From Rufibacter immobilis (GTDB taxonomy: Bacteria > Bacteroidota > Bacteroidia > Cytophagales > Hymenobacteraceae): a stretch of 64,000 nt of DNA. The notes beneath the pieces were generated by a model. That model did not search any database, had not been told where the DNA came from, and saw nothing but the letters and a program-made list of their open reading frames with translations. The DNA lies in the NCBI RefSeq assembly GCF_003721565.1, contig NZ_RJJE01000001.1:521650-585649 (forward strand), read 5' to 3'. Shown piece by piece: positions 43,901 to 51,460 of the stretch (the first letter of the stretch is position 1; each line of letters opens with the position of its first letter). A program made the position numbers and the translations under genes.

Positions 43901-45109
43901 TATGAGCTGGATGAACTATTCAACCGGGCCAACCGCGAAGGCTGGTACACAGACAGCAGCCAGTACCTGAACACGCCGCTGAGTTCATTGAAATCTGTGA
44001 ACCTCACGGCCCGCGCCACCATTGAACCGTTCAGAAACTTCATCATTACCTTAGACGGGGTCATGAACAAGTCTGAGATAGATGAGGTGTACTACCGCCG
44101 CGACTCCGCATTGGTGGTGCAACGCCAGAATCCATTCACGACCGGGTCATACCGGGTTTCGTTCATCTCTATCGGGACGCTGTTTGAATCTGGATCTGGC
44201 AATGCCTCAGAAGCATTTGAGAACTTCATCCGGAACCGGGCAGCCATTGCCAGCCGCCTGAACGCCGCTAATCCGGGACCGGGCCTCTACGGCTTGAATT
44301 CTCAGGATGTCTTGATTCCTTCGTTCCTGCATGCCTACCAGGGCAAAGACGTGAATAGATTCAAAGCCAAGCCTACCAAACCGTTTGACGCCATTCCGCT
44401 GCCTAACTGGAACGTGGTGTACAACGGTTTGTCTACGCTGCCGTTCTTTCAGCAGTATTTCAGTTCGTTTACCCTGAACCACGCTTACCAGTCTACTTAT
44501 ACGGTGGCTAACTTCAGTACCGCGCTGGACTATAGCTTTGCCCCCTCCGGCTTCCCAGACAGAGCCAATGAGCAAGGTGAGGTAATCCCGTATTACATCA
44601 TTGGCCAGGTATCTATCACAGAAAGCATGTCACCGCTGATTGGCATTAATTTCCGGACCAAAGGCCAGATCACCGGCCGGGTGGAGTACAAAACCCAGCG
44701 GAACCTTTTGCTGAACATGACCAACGCGCAGGTAACGGAGAACGGCATCAAAGACGTGGTGGTGGGCATTGGCTACAGCGCCACCAACTTCAAGCTTCCG
44801 TTCAAGATAGGCGGCAAGCGCACCCTGGAAAACGAATTGACCATGCGTCTGGACTTCACCATCAGAGACAATGAAACCATTCAGCGGACCATTGCCGTAG
44901 ACGCAGACGGAAACGAGTACCAGAACAACCTTTCCACCGCCGGGGCGCTACAGGTGCAGATACGGCCTACCATTGACTACGTGGTGAGCCAGCGCCTGAA
45001 CCTACAGTTCTACTTCACGCAGAACATCAATGAGCCTAAAGTGGCCAACGCGTTCCGGAACACAGTCACCGAGGGCGGCATTCAGCTGCGGTTCAGTTTA
45101 TCTGACTAA
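37970..45109 (+). CDS. sprA: SprA/Sov, outer-membrane translocon of the type IX secretion system
   Basis: Giant outer-membrane beta-barrel (36 strands in the known structure) through which T9SS cargo leaves the periplasm, also needed for gliding in motile relatives. The 2379-residue protein has a signal peptide (HILAAAVGLVSLMAWLTQAE) and repeated barrel strands throughout. The length matches the family (about 2400). Recognisable SprA segments are GGYNYRDPSTMTFEEYSRYQ near residue 112 and VSYIDDFENAKTPYSLGGFN in the middle. The start is GTG at 37970; no better start is seen. It lies between ruvA and gcvH. porU, porV and a T9SS cargo gene are elsewhere in the window. Confidence 0.95.
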   Translation: MFYKRKPHILAAAVGLVSLMAWLTQAEPSSFSMAGRSAFRMELPEEEEPQDTIKNQGYIPSRRPKLIFEDRRGDPFSNRSTLSPLLLPLPSNVQLQVEPDDSLKRFEITEQIGGYNYRDPSTMTFEEYSRYQQQKAIRDYWRTKSTALDEQNPAAPSRRLVPTIDIGGRTFDRLFGGNTVDIRPNGLATLKFGALFNKNENPSIPLRQQSIGDFEFDQSIALNIDGRIGEKMRITANWDTKANFDFENNLKLEYTGYPEEIIQKIEAGNVSLPLNNSLISGGQNLFGLKAQLQLGKLSVTAIAANQRGSIDAVDIQNGAQNRRFEIRADEYDRDRHFFLAQFFRNRYDQALRNLPLVNSGIVIRRLEVYITNDNRATQNLRNVVALMDLGEPNPFQSRFSNNLPAGSGAGNNQNNLYGSLTNRGNTQVDNFLEGFGLRKTVDFEHVRARRLDQTEYKFNPQLGYISLNAALLPEQVLGVAFEYTLNGRTYKVGELQEDYQNVPEDQVIFLKLLRATNPGLNLPTWDLMMKNVYSLNANQLERQNFQLNVVYKDDATGGDLTSFQDESRLKGIPLIQVFNLDNVNTNNDPPKDGNFDFLTGITIDPETGRIFFPQVEPFGSYLRSRFTPGTEDQYINRYVFQELYDSILTDAQQFSQKNKFFIQGRYQASSTDEITLPGIRIAEGSVAVYSGGTRLVEGQDYQVFYDLGRVKILNPSYLNSASNLRVTYEKADILSVQPRTLLGARFDYRVDNDLILGATVLHQGERPFIQRVNIGDEPSNNTIYGFDINYRRDSRLLTRLTDKLPFLETKAPSSITLGAEVAQLVPQKTKFEGEDGVSYIDDFENAKTPYSLGGFNSNAWRLSATPAPLINGATGLAYAYNRAKLAWYTIDQIYYTANNLRPNNITREELENHYVRGVQRREIFPNRDPETNNSFEYTFDLAYYPRERGQYNYNPNVSSDGRFLNQDARSNWAGISREISFDNNFDNANIEYLEFWMLDPFIKGDRGRSIITGLDDAQNSLDENGKLVFNLGNISEDLLKDQRYAFENGLPTDGNPQATEPTAWGRVTRNQFLTDAFDNEPGSRPFQDIGLDGLNDSDERAFFQGVYSTVEDPSADNFRHHLDGTYDANNVGVLGRYKDFNGMEGNSPVNSNLSSNAFPDKEDLNKDNVISDLEQYYEYSIDLRPNRLNVGDNYIVDRVDSVDAGGNRVRWFQFRIPVRKPTGNVNNMQGFKSIRFMRMYMTQFAQPVVVRMVQMQFVSNQWRTYNAILANGAPCVGDCDSDASAFNVSTVSIEENGEVDAGTIPYVVPPGVERQRDYSSANNRRQNEQSLQLCVENLRDSFSKAVYKNVSQDMLIYKRLKMYVHAQSPTGTQDNEVNAFVRIGTDFTQNYYEYSIPLKITPQGSRDPYQIWNEQNFIDIAFEEFIKLKSRRNQAGFPMNQVFAETREDGKVFRVVGNPDFSDVQSLMIGLENPASQDKSSQSVCLWVNELRVSDFDRTAGWAATARANVKLADFANITATGSYTTVGFGGIQQRAAQRARETTGQFDITANVAAEKLLPSKLGLVVPVSVQYGTTISEPRFDPLDRDTELDLSLQKFDEGNERENYRKEVVSQTTTKSINLLNVRKEKTDPEAKSRLYDIENLSFSYAYTEVLHTDISTDRNFSKTYNGSIAYNFNNAPKSYTPFAEAKAFQSPYLRWLREFNFTLMPSRISIRADLDRRYNETFLQGRTSPYSLPDTAGFMPTFQKAFFFNRIYDVKWDLTKSLTLDYTATNRAVVDEPDGRINEEIDTLRWKNEEIWHNLKRFGRNTNFNQLIALTYRLPLDKFPLTDWVSGDARYQAGFTWTSASTALSRNDTLQLGNTIENSTETSVSGKLDLVRLYNKVKFLKAANEASPNPGIRQQSVRPGQTAAADTTQQRENKVMKGILRALMSARSVNFTYARTEGTLLPGFLPTARNFGLADGFGAPGLDFVLGKQYELDELFNRANREGWYTDSSQYLNTPLSSLKSVNLTARATIEPFRNFIITLDGVMNKSEIDEVYYRRDSALVVQRQNPFTTGSYRVSFISIGTLFESGSGNASEAFENFIRNRAAIASRLNAANPGPGLYGLNSQDVLIPSFLHAYQGKDVNRFKAKPTKPFDAIPLPNWNVVYNGLSTLPFFQQYFSSFTLNHAYQSTYTVANFSTALDYSFAPSGFPDRANEQGEVIPYYIIGQVSITESMSPLIGINFRTKGQITGRVEYKTQRNLLLNMTNAQVTENGIKDVVVGIGYSATNFKLPFKIGGKRTLENELTMRLDFTIRDNETIQRTIAVDADGNEYQNNLSTAGALQVQIRPTIDYVVSQRLNLQFYFTQNINEPKVANAFRNTVTEGGIQLRFSLSD

Positions 45110-45112
45110 GGC

Positions 45113-45144
45113 TTGCGGTGCGAACCAAAAAGAATGTAATTTTG
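45113..45144 (+). promoter_or_regulatory. Candidate promoter of gcvH
   Basis: TAATTTTG (45137-45144) matches TAnnTTTG and TTG (45113-45115) lies 21 bases upstream, two more than the usual 19. The leader would be about 15-20 bases. Confidence 0.5.
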
Positions 45145-45166
45145 AACCAAACTTAAATAAACACTT

Positions 45167-45547
45167 ATGAACTTCCCTGAGGAGCTGAAATACACCAAAG
45201 ACCACGAGTGGATCCGGATTGAAGGCGATGTAGCGTATGTAGGCATCACTGATTTCGCACAGCGTGAATTAGGTGACATTGTGTATGTAGACATTGACAC
45301 CTTAGACAAAGACGTAGCTAAAGAAGAAGTATTTGGTACCGTAGAAGCCGTGAAAACTGTTTCTGACCTGTTTAGCCCATTGTCTGGCCAGGTACTGGAG
45401 GTGAACGAGAAGTTGGACGGCAGCCCTGAGCTGGTGAACTCTGACCCTTACGGCGATGGCTGGATGATCAGAATGTCTATCTCTAACCAAGCTGAAGTAG
45501 CTGAACTTCTTTCAGCCGATGCTTACCGCGAACTGGTAGGCGCATAA
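45167..45547 (+). CDS. gcvH: Glycine cleavage system H protein
   Basis: Lipoyl carrier that shuttles the aminomethyl group between P, T and L proteins of glycine cleavage. The 126-residue protein has the lipoylation lysine K63 in [15 protein letters not shown], and the usual N-terminal [20 protein letters not shown]. The other glycine cleavage genes are not in the window. The VanZ-like gene follows after 10 bases. Confidence 0.97.
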   Translation: MNFPEELKYTKDHEWIRIEGDVAYVGITDFAQRELGDIVYVDIDTLDKDVAKEEVFGTVEAVKTVSDLFSPLSGQVLEVNEKLDGSPELVNSDPYGDGWMIRMSISNQAEVAELLSADAYRELVGA

Positions 45548-45557
45548 CATATCTTTA

Positions 45558-45932
45558 GTGCGCTTTTCCTATTATGCACTGGCGCTGGGGTGGGCAGTAT
45601 TTATCCTGCTGGGAACATTACTGCCTGCCCAAGCCCTTCCTCCCGCTCCCCAATGGGACTTCCTCACCTTTGATTCATTGGTCCACGCCGTGCTCTTCGG
45701 GGGCCAGCTGTTTCTCCTTCTCCTTAGTTTTAAGCGTGATCCTGCCGTTCAACTGACCAAGGGTCTGGTAGCCGGTTCTTTTCTGGCGGTAGTGCTGTAT
45801 GGTGTGCTAGTGGAGGTGCTGCAAGGCGCTATGGGGCTGGGCAGGGCCGCAGACCCCGTAGATGCCCTCAGCAACACCATTGGCTGTCTCTTGGGCCTGG
45901 TTGTTTGGGTTTTGTTTTTCCGCCGGTTTTAG
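45558..45932 (+). CDS. VanZ-like family membrane protein
   Basis: The 124-residue protein has four hydrophobic helices with the VanZ pattern: FDSLVHAVLFGGQLFLLLL (His), VLYGVLVEVLQGAMGLGRAA (Glu in VEVLQ) and DPVDALSNTIGCLLGLVVW (Asp/Asn). The family is implicated in teicoplanin resistance in enterococci; in Gram-negatives the role is unknown. The start is GTG (45558). Its last codon and stop (TTT TAG) form the left arm of a palindromic element. Confidence 0.85.
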   Translation: MRFSYYALALGWAVFILLGTLLPAQALPPAPQWDFLTFDSLVHAVLFGGQLFLLLLSFKRDPAVQLTKGLVAGSFLAVVLYGVLVEVLQGAMGLGRAADPVDALSNTIGCLLGLVVWVLFFRRF

Positions 45933-45962
45933 GCTAATTTCAGAAAAACAGGCTCTAAACGC
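45927..45962 (+). repeat. Palindromic element, copy 20 (asymmetric, contains the vanZ-like stop codon)
   Basis: TTTTAGGCTAATTTCAG then AAAAACAGGCTCTAAACGC. It makes up the entire 34-base space between the VanZ-like gene and the M28 gene, so it also provides the region before the M28 start codon. Confidence 0.8.
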
Positions 45963-45966
45963 ACAC

Positions 45967-47241
45967 ATGCAAAAACGGCTTCCTCTCTTCTCCTTCCTCC
46001 TTCTTTTATGCAACCTCACCGCCCAGGCACAGGACATGGCCCGGGTCAGGCAAACTATTACAGACTTAGCTGCTCCCGCGCTGCATGGCAGAGGTTACGC
46101 CTTCAAAGGCGATAGCCTGGCCGCCAATTACCTGCAAAGCCAGTACGCGGCCATTGGTCTGCGCTCCTTTACCCCCAATTACCGGCAGAACTTCACTCTC
46201 CCGGTCAACATCCTAGACAACCGCCTTCAGCTGGAGATAGACGGGAAAGCATTGGTGCCGGGCGTTGATTTTATGGCGCATGGCAGTACCGGAGCCGGGG
46301 CCGGCGAAGGCAAAGTCTATGACATTGATACCCTTATTCTCAAAGACATAGACGTAGCCCAACAGTTCCTGACCAATAACCTCCGGAATAAAGTGCTGGT
46401 AGTGCACCAACGCCACTTCAGGGAATTACTGGCCCTGCCTGAGCCTTTTCAGCCGCAGCTCAGGAGCGTGGCTGCCGTACTGGTGCGGAACCCGGGGCCA
46501 AAGCTGATGGGCACTATAGGCAGGGAGCAGTTGCCGTTCCCGGTGCTGGAAATACTGGAGAAAGCCTGGCCTGCCAAAGCCAAAAAGATAAAATTTGCCG
46601 TAGACGCCCGTCTGGAGCCCGGGTACCGAAGCCAGAACCTCATTGGCTACCTTCCAGGCAAAGTAAAACCTGATTCTTTTGTAGTGGTTACCGCGCATTA
46701 TGACCACCTGGGGCACCAGGGCAAAGATCTTTATTTCCCGGGAGCCCATGACAACGCCAGCGGCACCGCCATGCTTCTGGAACTAGCCCGTTGGTATGCC
46801 CAACCCCAGAATACGCCTGACTACTCCATCGTTTTTATGGCCTTTGCCGGGGAAGAAGCCGGTTTGGTAGGATCCCGTTATTATACAGAGCATCCGCTTT
46901 TCCCGCTGGCGAACATCAAATTCCTGCTGAACCTGGACCTGATGAGCACCGGCGAGGAAGGACTGATGGTGGTAAACGGAAGTGTGTTCCCCAAACAGTT
47001 CTCCATCCTGCAGCAGTTGAATCAGCAGCACAAATTTCTTCCTCAGCTTAAAAGCCGGGGCAAAGCCGCCAATTCAGATCATTACTTCTTCTCTGAGCAG
47101 GGTGTTCCGTCTTTTTTCTTCTACACATTGGGCGGTACCACCACAGAGTACCATCACCCGCAGGATAAGCCCGATACCTTACCGCTCACCAAGTTCAAAG
47201 AAGTCATGGCGCTTATTCAGGCGTTTGTGATGACGCTGTAG
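45967..47241 (+). CDS. M28 family metallopeptidase, secreted
   Basis: The 424-residue protein from ATG 45967 has a signal peptide (RLPLFSFLLLLCNLTAQAQ), a PA-like insert, and a di-zinc M28 domain: VVVTAHYDHLGHQG (His/Asp), PGAHDNASGTAMLLELARWY (bridging Asp), FMAFAGEEAGLVGSRYY (catalytic Glu-Glu) and a C-terminal NSDHYFFSEQGVPSFFF (His). Probably an aminopeptidase. The frame is open back to 45862, but that extension overlaps the VanZ-like gene and a repeat, so the ATG before the signal peptide is taken. Confidence 0.9.
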   Translation: MQKRLPLFSFLLLLCNLTAQAQDMARVRQTITDLAAPALHGRGYAFKGDSLAANYLQSQYAAIGLRSFTPNYRQNFTLPVNILDNRLQLEIDGKALVPGVDFMAHGSTGAGAGEGKVYDIDTLILKDIDVAQQFLTNNLRNKVLVVHQRHFRELLALPEPFQPQLRSVAAVLVRNPGPKLMGTIGREQLPFPVLEILEKAWPAKAKKIKFAVDARLEPGYRSQNLIGYLPGKVKPDSFVVVTAHYDHLGHQGKDLYFPGAHDNASGTAMLLELARWYAQPQNTPDYSIVFMAFAGEEAGLVGSRYYTEHPLFPLANIKFLLNLDLMSTGEEGLMVVNGSVFPKQFSILQQLNQQHKFLPQLKSRGKAANSDHYFFSEQGVPSFFFYTLGGTTTEYHHPQDKPDTLPLTKFKEVMALIQAFVMTL

Positions 47242-47253
47242 CCGGTAAAACAA

Positions 47254-47301
47254 AATTGCGTTTAGAGCCTCTTTCCCGAAAAAGAGCCCCTAAACGCAAT
47301 T
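47254..47301. repeat. Palindromic intergenic element, copy 21 (two-armed, extended arms)
   Basis: AATTGCGTTTAGAGCCTCTTT and the matching right arm AAAGAGCCCCTAAACGCAATT (one base shorter where written: arms 47254-47274 and 47281-47301), with outer AATT/AATT unique to this copy. It lies in the convergent junction M28/M43. Confidence 0.9.
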
Positions 47302-47324
47302 CATCTTAAAACATTATATAGCCT

Positions 47325-49436
47325 TTACCGCACCAGCAGCACCCGCCGGACAACCACTCCTTTGTCTGTATTCAGTTTAATGATGTACAGTCCGCTGGCT
47401 CTGCCCTGGAGGGTAAGCTCTAGAGGCTGCCCTTTGGCTTGCCTGGTAACTATTTCCTCCTGTAAGATCTGCCCCAGAGCCGTACAAACCTGAATACTGG
47501 AAACAGCCGCCTCCCGCGAAGTGATCACCACCACTCCGGTAGTTGGATTTGGTGTTACTTTTACCGCTTGCTGCGCCAGTTCCTCTGCGGCCCCCAAAGG
47601 TGTACCGTCTACCTTCACATCGTCTAAGTAGAGGTTGTTCTCAAAGTCAGTGACGTGCCGGAATTTGATGAGCGCTGTTTTAGCCGAGGCATAGGCAGAC
47701 AAATCAATGGTTTCCAAGCGCCATTGGGCAGCGGTGGGCACAAACTCATCTTCGGTAAAGTAAGGTGTAGCCGTGGTCAAAGCCTTGTCATACTTTTGGT
47801 AAAGGCGCTGGTACGTCTCCCCACAGTTGGTAGAAACCCAAACTTCCAGCGTGTCTGAGAATCCTTGCTCTGAGATGAGCGCATACGCCAACTGGAACGT
47901 AAGTTTTGGCGAAGTACGGGAGCTTAAGTCCAGAGGCGGCAGCACCAATTCATCTACCTGCCCATTAACTGGGTATTCACTGTTGCGCATAAACGCCGAG
48001 GCTTTTCCGATTTTAGCCGCCATGGTGGTGCGGGCCCAGGTTAAATCTTGTCCTGGGTTGTTGATTGTCCAGCCACTTGGCGGGAACACAGTTCCTTCAA
48101 ATCCCTCTTGCAGCGGCAGGGCATTTATTTGTACCTGAAAAGCGGCCGAAATCACATCATTGGCGGCGTTGGCGTCTGTGGTACTGTTGTTTCTGGAGAT
48201 AATGGAAAAGCGGATGGTATGTTGGCCCAATGCTACCGGAAGGGCCGGAATGGAAATAGTGCCGTTCTGGAAGGAGTCAATAGAACCGGTCCAGGCATAC
48301 GTCTGGGCCGGCGCATTGTCTAGCTGGTACCTTATCTGCAAAGAGGTAAGGGTTTGGCTGCCTCTGTTGCGCACCACTACCTGCGGCGAAAGCGACGTTT
48401 CACAGAGTACCGCCCGTGGCGAAACCACCTCTACCAGAGCCGCCTCCAGATCTGGCACCACCGGCGCCGTAGCCCCCAATGAAGATAATATACCGGGGCG
48501 GTATTGGGTAAGCGCCTGTTGCATCACATCTTTCTGTCCTATGGTGAACAGGTTCATGCAGGCATCATTGGTGTAGTCCATGTAGTTCATGAACATATCA
48601 CTGGTGTTGTTGCAACTGGCTTTGGGGAAGCTGGGGCAGCCGGTGTTTTCTTCTTTCTGGGTAGGAGTATCGGCTACTTGATCATCTCCGCACTCCTCAT
48701 CGCCCCAAATATGGAAGAGATTGAGCCAGTGCCCTACCTCATGGGTTGTGGTGCGGCCCAAGTTGAAAGGTGCCACCGCGGTGCCGGTAGTCCCGAAATA
48801 CCGATAGTCAATGACCACACCGTCGGTTTCTGGCGATCCTATGTTGGGGAATTGGGCGTAACCCAATACCGCATCTTCGTTTACCTCCTCTGAAAGCCGC
48901 ACTACCCAGATGTTCAGGTACTGTTCTGTATCCCAGGCATCTTTCCCGCCATAGGCGCTGTACTTCATGGCATCATCTACCTTGAAATCTGCCACGCTGG
49001 TTTTGGTGCGGGTAATGCCGGTGGTGGGCTCCCCGTCTGGAGTGCGCTGGGCCAGCTTGAACTCAATTTCAGCGTCGGCGGCTACGTCTTTGAACAGGTC
49101 TGGGGTTCTGTTGGCATCGGCGTTCAGCCGCCGGAAGTCTTTGTTCAGGACAGCTATCTGCGACTGGATCTGGGCCAACGAGATATTCTGGGCCGCATTT
49201 CCATAGACCACATGCACCACCACGGGTATGGTGATCACACCGCCCAGCGCTCTTCTTTCATTCTGTTTTTTAAAACCTCCTACGCGGGCCTGTTGCTGCA
49301 ACTGCGCCCTCAGGTTGGGCTTTGTTTTCCCCAGCTGCTCCACGTGCTGCATGGTAGCACAAACCCGAGTTTGCGCCACGGCTACATTTAGGCTCAGGAT
49401 AAAAAGAAAAAGAACAACACGTATGGTTTGAGCCAT
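47325..49436 (-). CDS. M43-type metzincin metalloprotease with T9SS C-terminal sorting domain
   Basis: Secreted zinc protease exported by the type IX system. The 703-residue protein has a signal peptide (about 1-21), a pro region, and the M43 (pappalysin-type) catalytic motif HEVGHWLNLFH (zinc His232, His236, His242; Glu233) with the Met-turn MFMNYMDY (Met286). Ig-like and jelly-roll domains (about 320-610) follow, and then a T9SS type A sorting domain (VKVTPNPTTGVVVITSREA to VVRRVLLVR, about 625-703). SprA, PorU and PorV in this window belong to the machinery expected to export and process it. Confidence 0.93.
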   Translation of the reverse strand: MAQTIRVVLFLFILSLNVAVAQTRVCATMQHVEQLGKTKPNLRAQLQQQARVGGFKKQNERRALGGVITIPVVVHVVYGNAAQNISLAQIQSQIAVLNKDFRRLNADANRTPDLFKDVAADAEIEFKLAQRTPDGEPTTGITRTKTSVADFKVDDAMKYSAYGGKDAWDTEQYLNIWVVRLSEEVNEDAVLGYAQFPNIGSPETDGVVIDYRYFGTTGTAVAPFNLGRTTTHEVGHWLNLFHIWGDEECGDDQVADTPTQKEENTGCPSFPKASCNNTSDMFMNYMDYTNDACMNLFTIGQKDVMQQALTQYRPGILSSLGATAPVVPDLEAALVEVVSPRAVLCETSLSPQVVVRNRGSQTLTSLQIRYQLDNAPAQTYAWTGSIDSFQNGTISIPALPVALGQHTIRFSIISRNNSTTDANAANDVISAAFQVQINALPLQEGFEGTVFPPSGWTINNPGQDLTWARTTMAAKIGKASAFMRNSEYPVNGQVDELVLPPLDLSSRTSPKLTFQLAYALISEQGFSDTLEVWVSTNCGETYQRLYQKYDKALTTATPYFTEDEFVPTAAQWRLETIDLSAYASAKTALIKFRHVTDFENNLYLDDVKVDGTPLGAAEELAQQAVKVTPNPTTGVVVITSREAAVSSIQVCTALGQILQEEIVTRQAKGQPLELTLQGRASGLYIIKLNTDKGVVVRRVLLVR

Positions 49437-49443
49437 GTTTCTG

Positions 49444-49482
49444 CACGTTTAGGGGGTGTTTTTCAGGAATTAGGCCCAAACC
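49444..49482. repeat. Palindromic element, copy 22 (degenerate)
   Basis: CACGTTTAGGGGGTGTTTTT, then CAGGAATTAGGCCCAAACC. The left arm is close to consensus and the right arm is eroded. It lies between yicC and the M43 gene (both minus strand). Confidence 0.6.
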
Positions 49483-49490
49483 AGCATCTG

Positions 49491-50375
49491 CTACAAGATG
49501 TTGTTCAGCTGCTCTTTGATTTTCTCCAGCTCTTCCTTCATTTCCACCACCAACCGCTGGATGGTGGCATCATTGGCTTTGGAACCTATGGTGTTGATCT
49601 CACGACCTATTTCCTGCGAGATGAACGCCAATTTCTTACCAGTTGGTTCAGGTAAATAGACGGTCTCTGTGAAATAATGCAGGTGGTTGACCAAACGCAC
49701 TTTTTCTTCGGCAATATCCAGTTTCTCAATGTAATAGATCATTTCCTGCTCAAAGCGGTTCTGGTTGAAAGACTCCGAGGAACTGATCTCGGCCAGGTGC
49801 CCCTGAATGCGCTGCCTGATCTGCTCTACCCGCGTAGGGTCATGTTTGTCCACCTCGGCCAGCAGGATTCTGATGCGGTCTATATACGAAACAATCTCGG
49901 TGGTGAGGGCTTTGCCTTCGTCGGCCCGAAAGGTGTTGAAGTTCTGGATGGCTTCCAGCAGCAACGGCTGCACCTGCTCCCAGGCCACGTCTTCAGACTT
50001 GACTTCTTCGGCGGCCTCTGTCTGCAGCACGTCTGGCATGTGCAGGGCCAGCCTGAACAGATCTGGCGACTGCGCTCCCAAGGCTTTGGCGGCGGTTTCC
50101 AGTTCCTGGTAGTATTGGGAAAGCAACTCTGTATTGATGCGGCTGCGGGTAGCCCCAGATTTATTTTTACTTACCTCAATAGACAGGTTTATTTTGCCCC
50201 TCACCAAGCTCTTGCTCACCGTGTTCCGGATTTCCAACTCCTTGTCTGAAAGGCTGCGCGGCACCCGCACGCTCAAGTCCATGGATTTGGAGTTAAGCGA
50301 TTTCAGCTCAATGTTAACGGTGTAAGCATCGGTCTCCAGGCTGGCAGACCCAAACCCTGTCATGGATAGTAACAT
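49491..50375 (-). CDS. yicC: YicC family protein (stress-induced endoribonuclease family)
   Basis: The 294-residue protein starts MLLSMTGFGSASLETDAYTV and ends with the family pattern EIGREINTIGSKANDATIQR, VVEMKEELEKIKEQLNNIL, which is the DUF1732 C-terminal part. The length is typical. YicC-type proteins have endoribonuclease activity and affect small-RNA stability in enterobacteria; that role here is by homology. The gene is divergent from purQ. Confidence 0.93.
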   Translation of the reverse strand: MLLSMTGFGSASLETDAYTVNIELKSLNSKSMDLSVRVPRSLSDKELEIRNTVSKSLVRGKINLSIEVSKNKSGATRSRINTELLSQYYQELETAAKALGAQSPDLFRLALHMPDVLQTEAAEEVKSEDVAWEQVQPLLLEAIQNFNTFRADEGKALTTEIVSYIDRIRILLAEVDKHDPTRVEQIRQRIQGHLAEISSSESFNQNRFEQEMIYYIEKLDIAEEKVRLVNHLHYFTETVYLPEPTGKKLAFISQEIGREINTIGSKANDATIQRLVVEMKEELEKIKEQLNNIL

Positions 50376-50492
50376 ACAATGGCACGTAAAGTGATAAAAA
50401 GTAAATTTAGGAAAAAAGCTCCACTCTGCGTCAATTCTGCCTTTCTACGAGTTTCTGTGCCTGAGAAAACTGTGTAGGTTAGGTATTTTCTA

Positions 50493-50500
50493 TATCTTTG
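50493..50500 (+). promoter_or_regulatory. Candidate -7 box directly before purQ
   Basis: TATCTTTG matches TAnnTTTG and is followed by GGAT and then ATG (50505). The expected start point is at or within a base or two of the ATG, implying a leaderless or nearly leaderless mRNA. No -33 TTG at 19 bases. Confidence 0.5.
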
Positions 50501-50504
50501 GGAT

Positions 50505-51200
50505 ATGAAATTTGGAGTTGTCGTTTTCCCGGGGTCCAACTGTGACCAAGATGTCATTGATGCTCTGCAACTAACCACGCAGCAGGAAGTTGTACGCCTA
50601 TGGCACAAAGACCATGATTTGCAGAACTGTGATTTCATAGTGCTGCCAGGAGGTTTCTCTTACGGAGATTATCTGCGCTCGGGCGCTATTGCCCGGTTCT
50701 CGCCCATTATGCAGGAAGTGGTGAAGTTTGCCAACGCCGGCGGATATGTGTGGGGCATCTGCAACGGTTTCCAGATCTTGACCGAGGCTGGCCTTCTACC
50801 CGGAGCCTTGCTGCGCAACACCAGCCAGCAGTTCATTTGCCAGAACGTGTACATCACGCCAGAGAACACAGATATTTTGCCTACCACCCTGCTAGAGCCC
50901 GGCAAAGCCTACAAAATTCCGATTGCGCACGGCGAGGGACGCTTCTACGCTGACCAGGACACCCTGAAGCAACTGGAAGACAACGGCCAGATCATGTTCC
51001 GCTACTGCGATGCCAACGGCGAAGTGAATGAGATCTGCAACTGCAACGGCAGTGTGCTCAACATTGCGGGCATTACTAACAAAAACAAAAACGTGTTTGG
51101 CATGATGCCTCACCCAGAGCGCGCCGTTGACCCAGAGTTGAACAACACAGACGGCCGTCTTATGTTTGAAGCCCTTTTACAGGCGACCGTACAGGCATAA
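50505..51200 (+). CDS. purQ: Phosphoribosylformylglycinamidine synthase, glutaminase subunit PurQ
   Basis: Class I glutamine amidotransferase that feeds ammonia to PurL in step 4 of purine synthesis. The 231-residue protein has the conserved start [16 protein letters not shown], nucleophile Cys86 in [12 protein letters not shown], and the His/Glu of [11 protein letters not shown] near 205. The small-subunit partner purS is at 57206. The start codon is set by the conserved N-terminus; a -7-like box ends four bases before it. A strong terminator follows. Confidence 0.97.
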   Translation: MKFGVVVFPGSNCDQDVIDALQLTTQQEVVRLWHKDHDLQNCDFIVLPGGFSYGDYLRSGAIARFSPIMQEVVKFANAGGYVWGICNGFQILTEAGLLPGALLRNTSQQFICQNVYITPENTDILPTTLLEPGKAYKIPIAHGEGRFYADQDTLKQLEDNGQIMFRYCDANGEVNEICNCNGSVLNIAGITNKNKNVFGMMPHPERAVDPELNNTDGRLMFEALLQATVQA

Positions 51201-51239
51201 GTTCATCGCTTTCCTTTTACAATAAGGTCCCTGATCTAT

Positions 51240-51282
51240 AAAACAGCAGCGCCTCCTTAACCTAAGGAGGCGCTGCTGTTTT
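51240..51282. terminator. Perfect 20-bp terminator hairpin after purQ
   Basis: AAAACAGCAGCGCCTCCTTA pairs perfectly with its complement at 51263-51282 around ACC. The arm ends in TTTT on one strand and AAAA on the other. It lies 40 bases after the purQ stop. Confidence 0.9.
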
Positions 51283-51286
51283 ATGC

Positions 51287-51316
51287 CAGTTTTCAGAAAA
51301 ACGGCCGCTAAACGCA
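51287..51316 (+). repeat. Palindromic element, copy 23 (asymmetric form)
   Basis: CAGTTTTCAGAAAAACGGCC then GCTAAACGCA, directly after the purQ terminator, in a convergent junction. Confidence 0.7.
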
Positions 51317-51383
51317 TCTTGTGAGAGAATGGGAGGGTTTCTTTAAATGGTTTATGCGAACTGTCTTTCCTCTTACTATAAAA

Positions 51384-51426
51384 AAACCAGCGCGGGCTCC
51401 TTCTGTGAAAGGAGCCCGCGCTGGTT
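51384..51426 (-). terminator. Perfect 19-bp terminator hairpin for the minus-strand gene at 51481
   Basis: AAACCAGCGCGGGCTCCTT (51384-51402) pairs perfectly with 51408-51426 around CTGTG. On the minus strand the right end continues into a run of seven or more T. Its plus-strand right arm runs into palindromic element copy 24. Confidence 0.9.
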
Positions 51427-51460
51427 TAGGGTTAATTTCAGAAAAAGAGGCTCTAAACGC
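51423..51460 (+). repeat. Palindromic element, copy 24 (asymmetric form, overlaps a terminator)
   Basis: GGTTTAGGGTTAATTTCAG then AAAAAGAGGCTCTAAACGC, with GGTTT shared with the terminator at 51384-51426. It is closely similar to copy 20 at 45927. Confidence 0.75.

Noticed and set aside
45862..45966. 35-residue extension of the M28 gene
   Set aside because: It overlaps the VanZ-like gene in another frame and a palindromic element; the signal peptide begins at the ATG at 45967.
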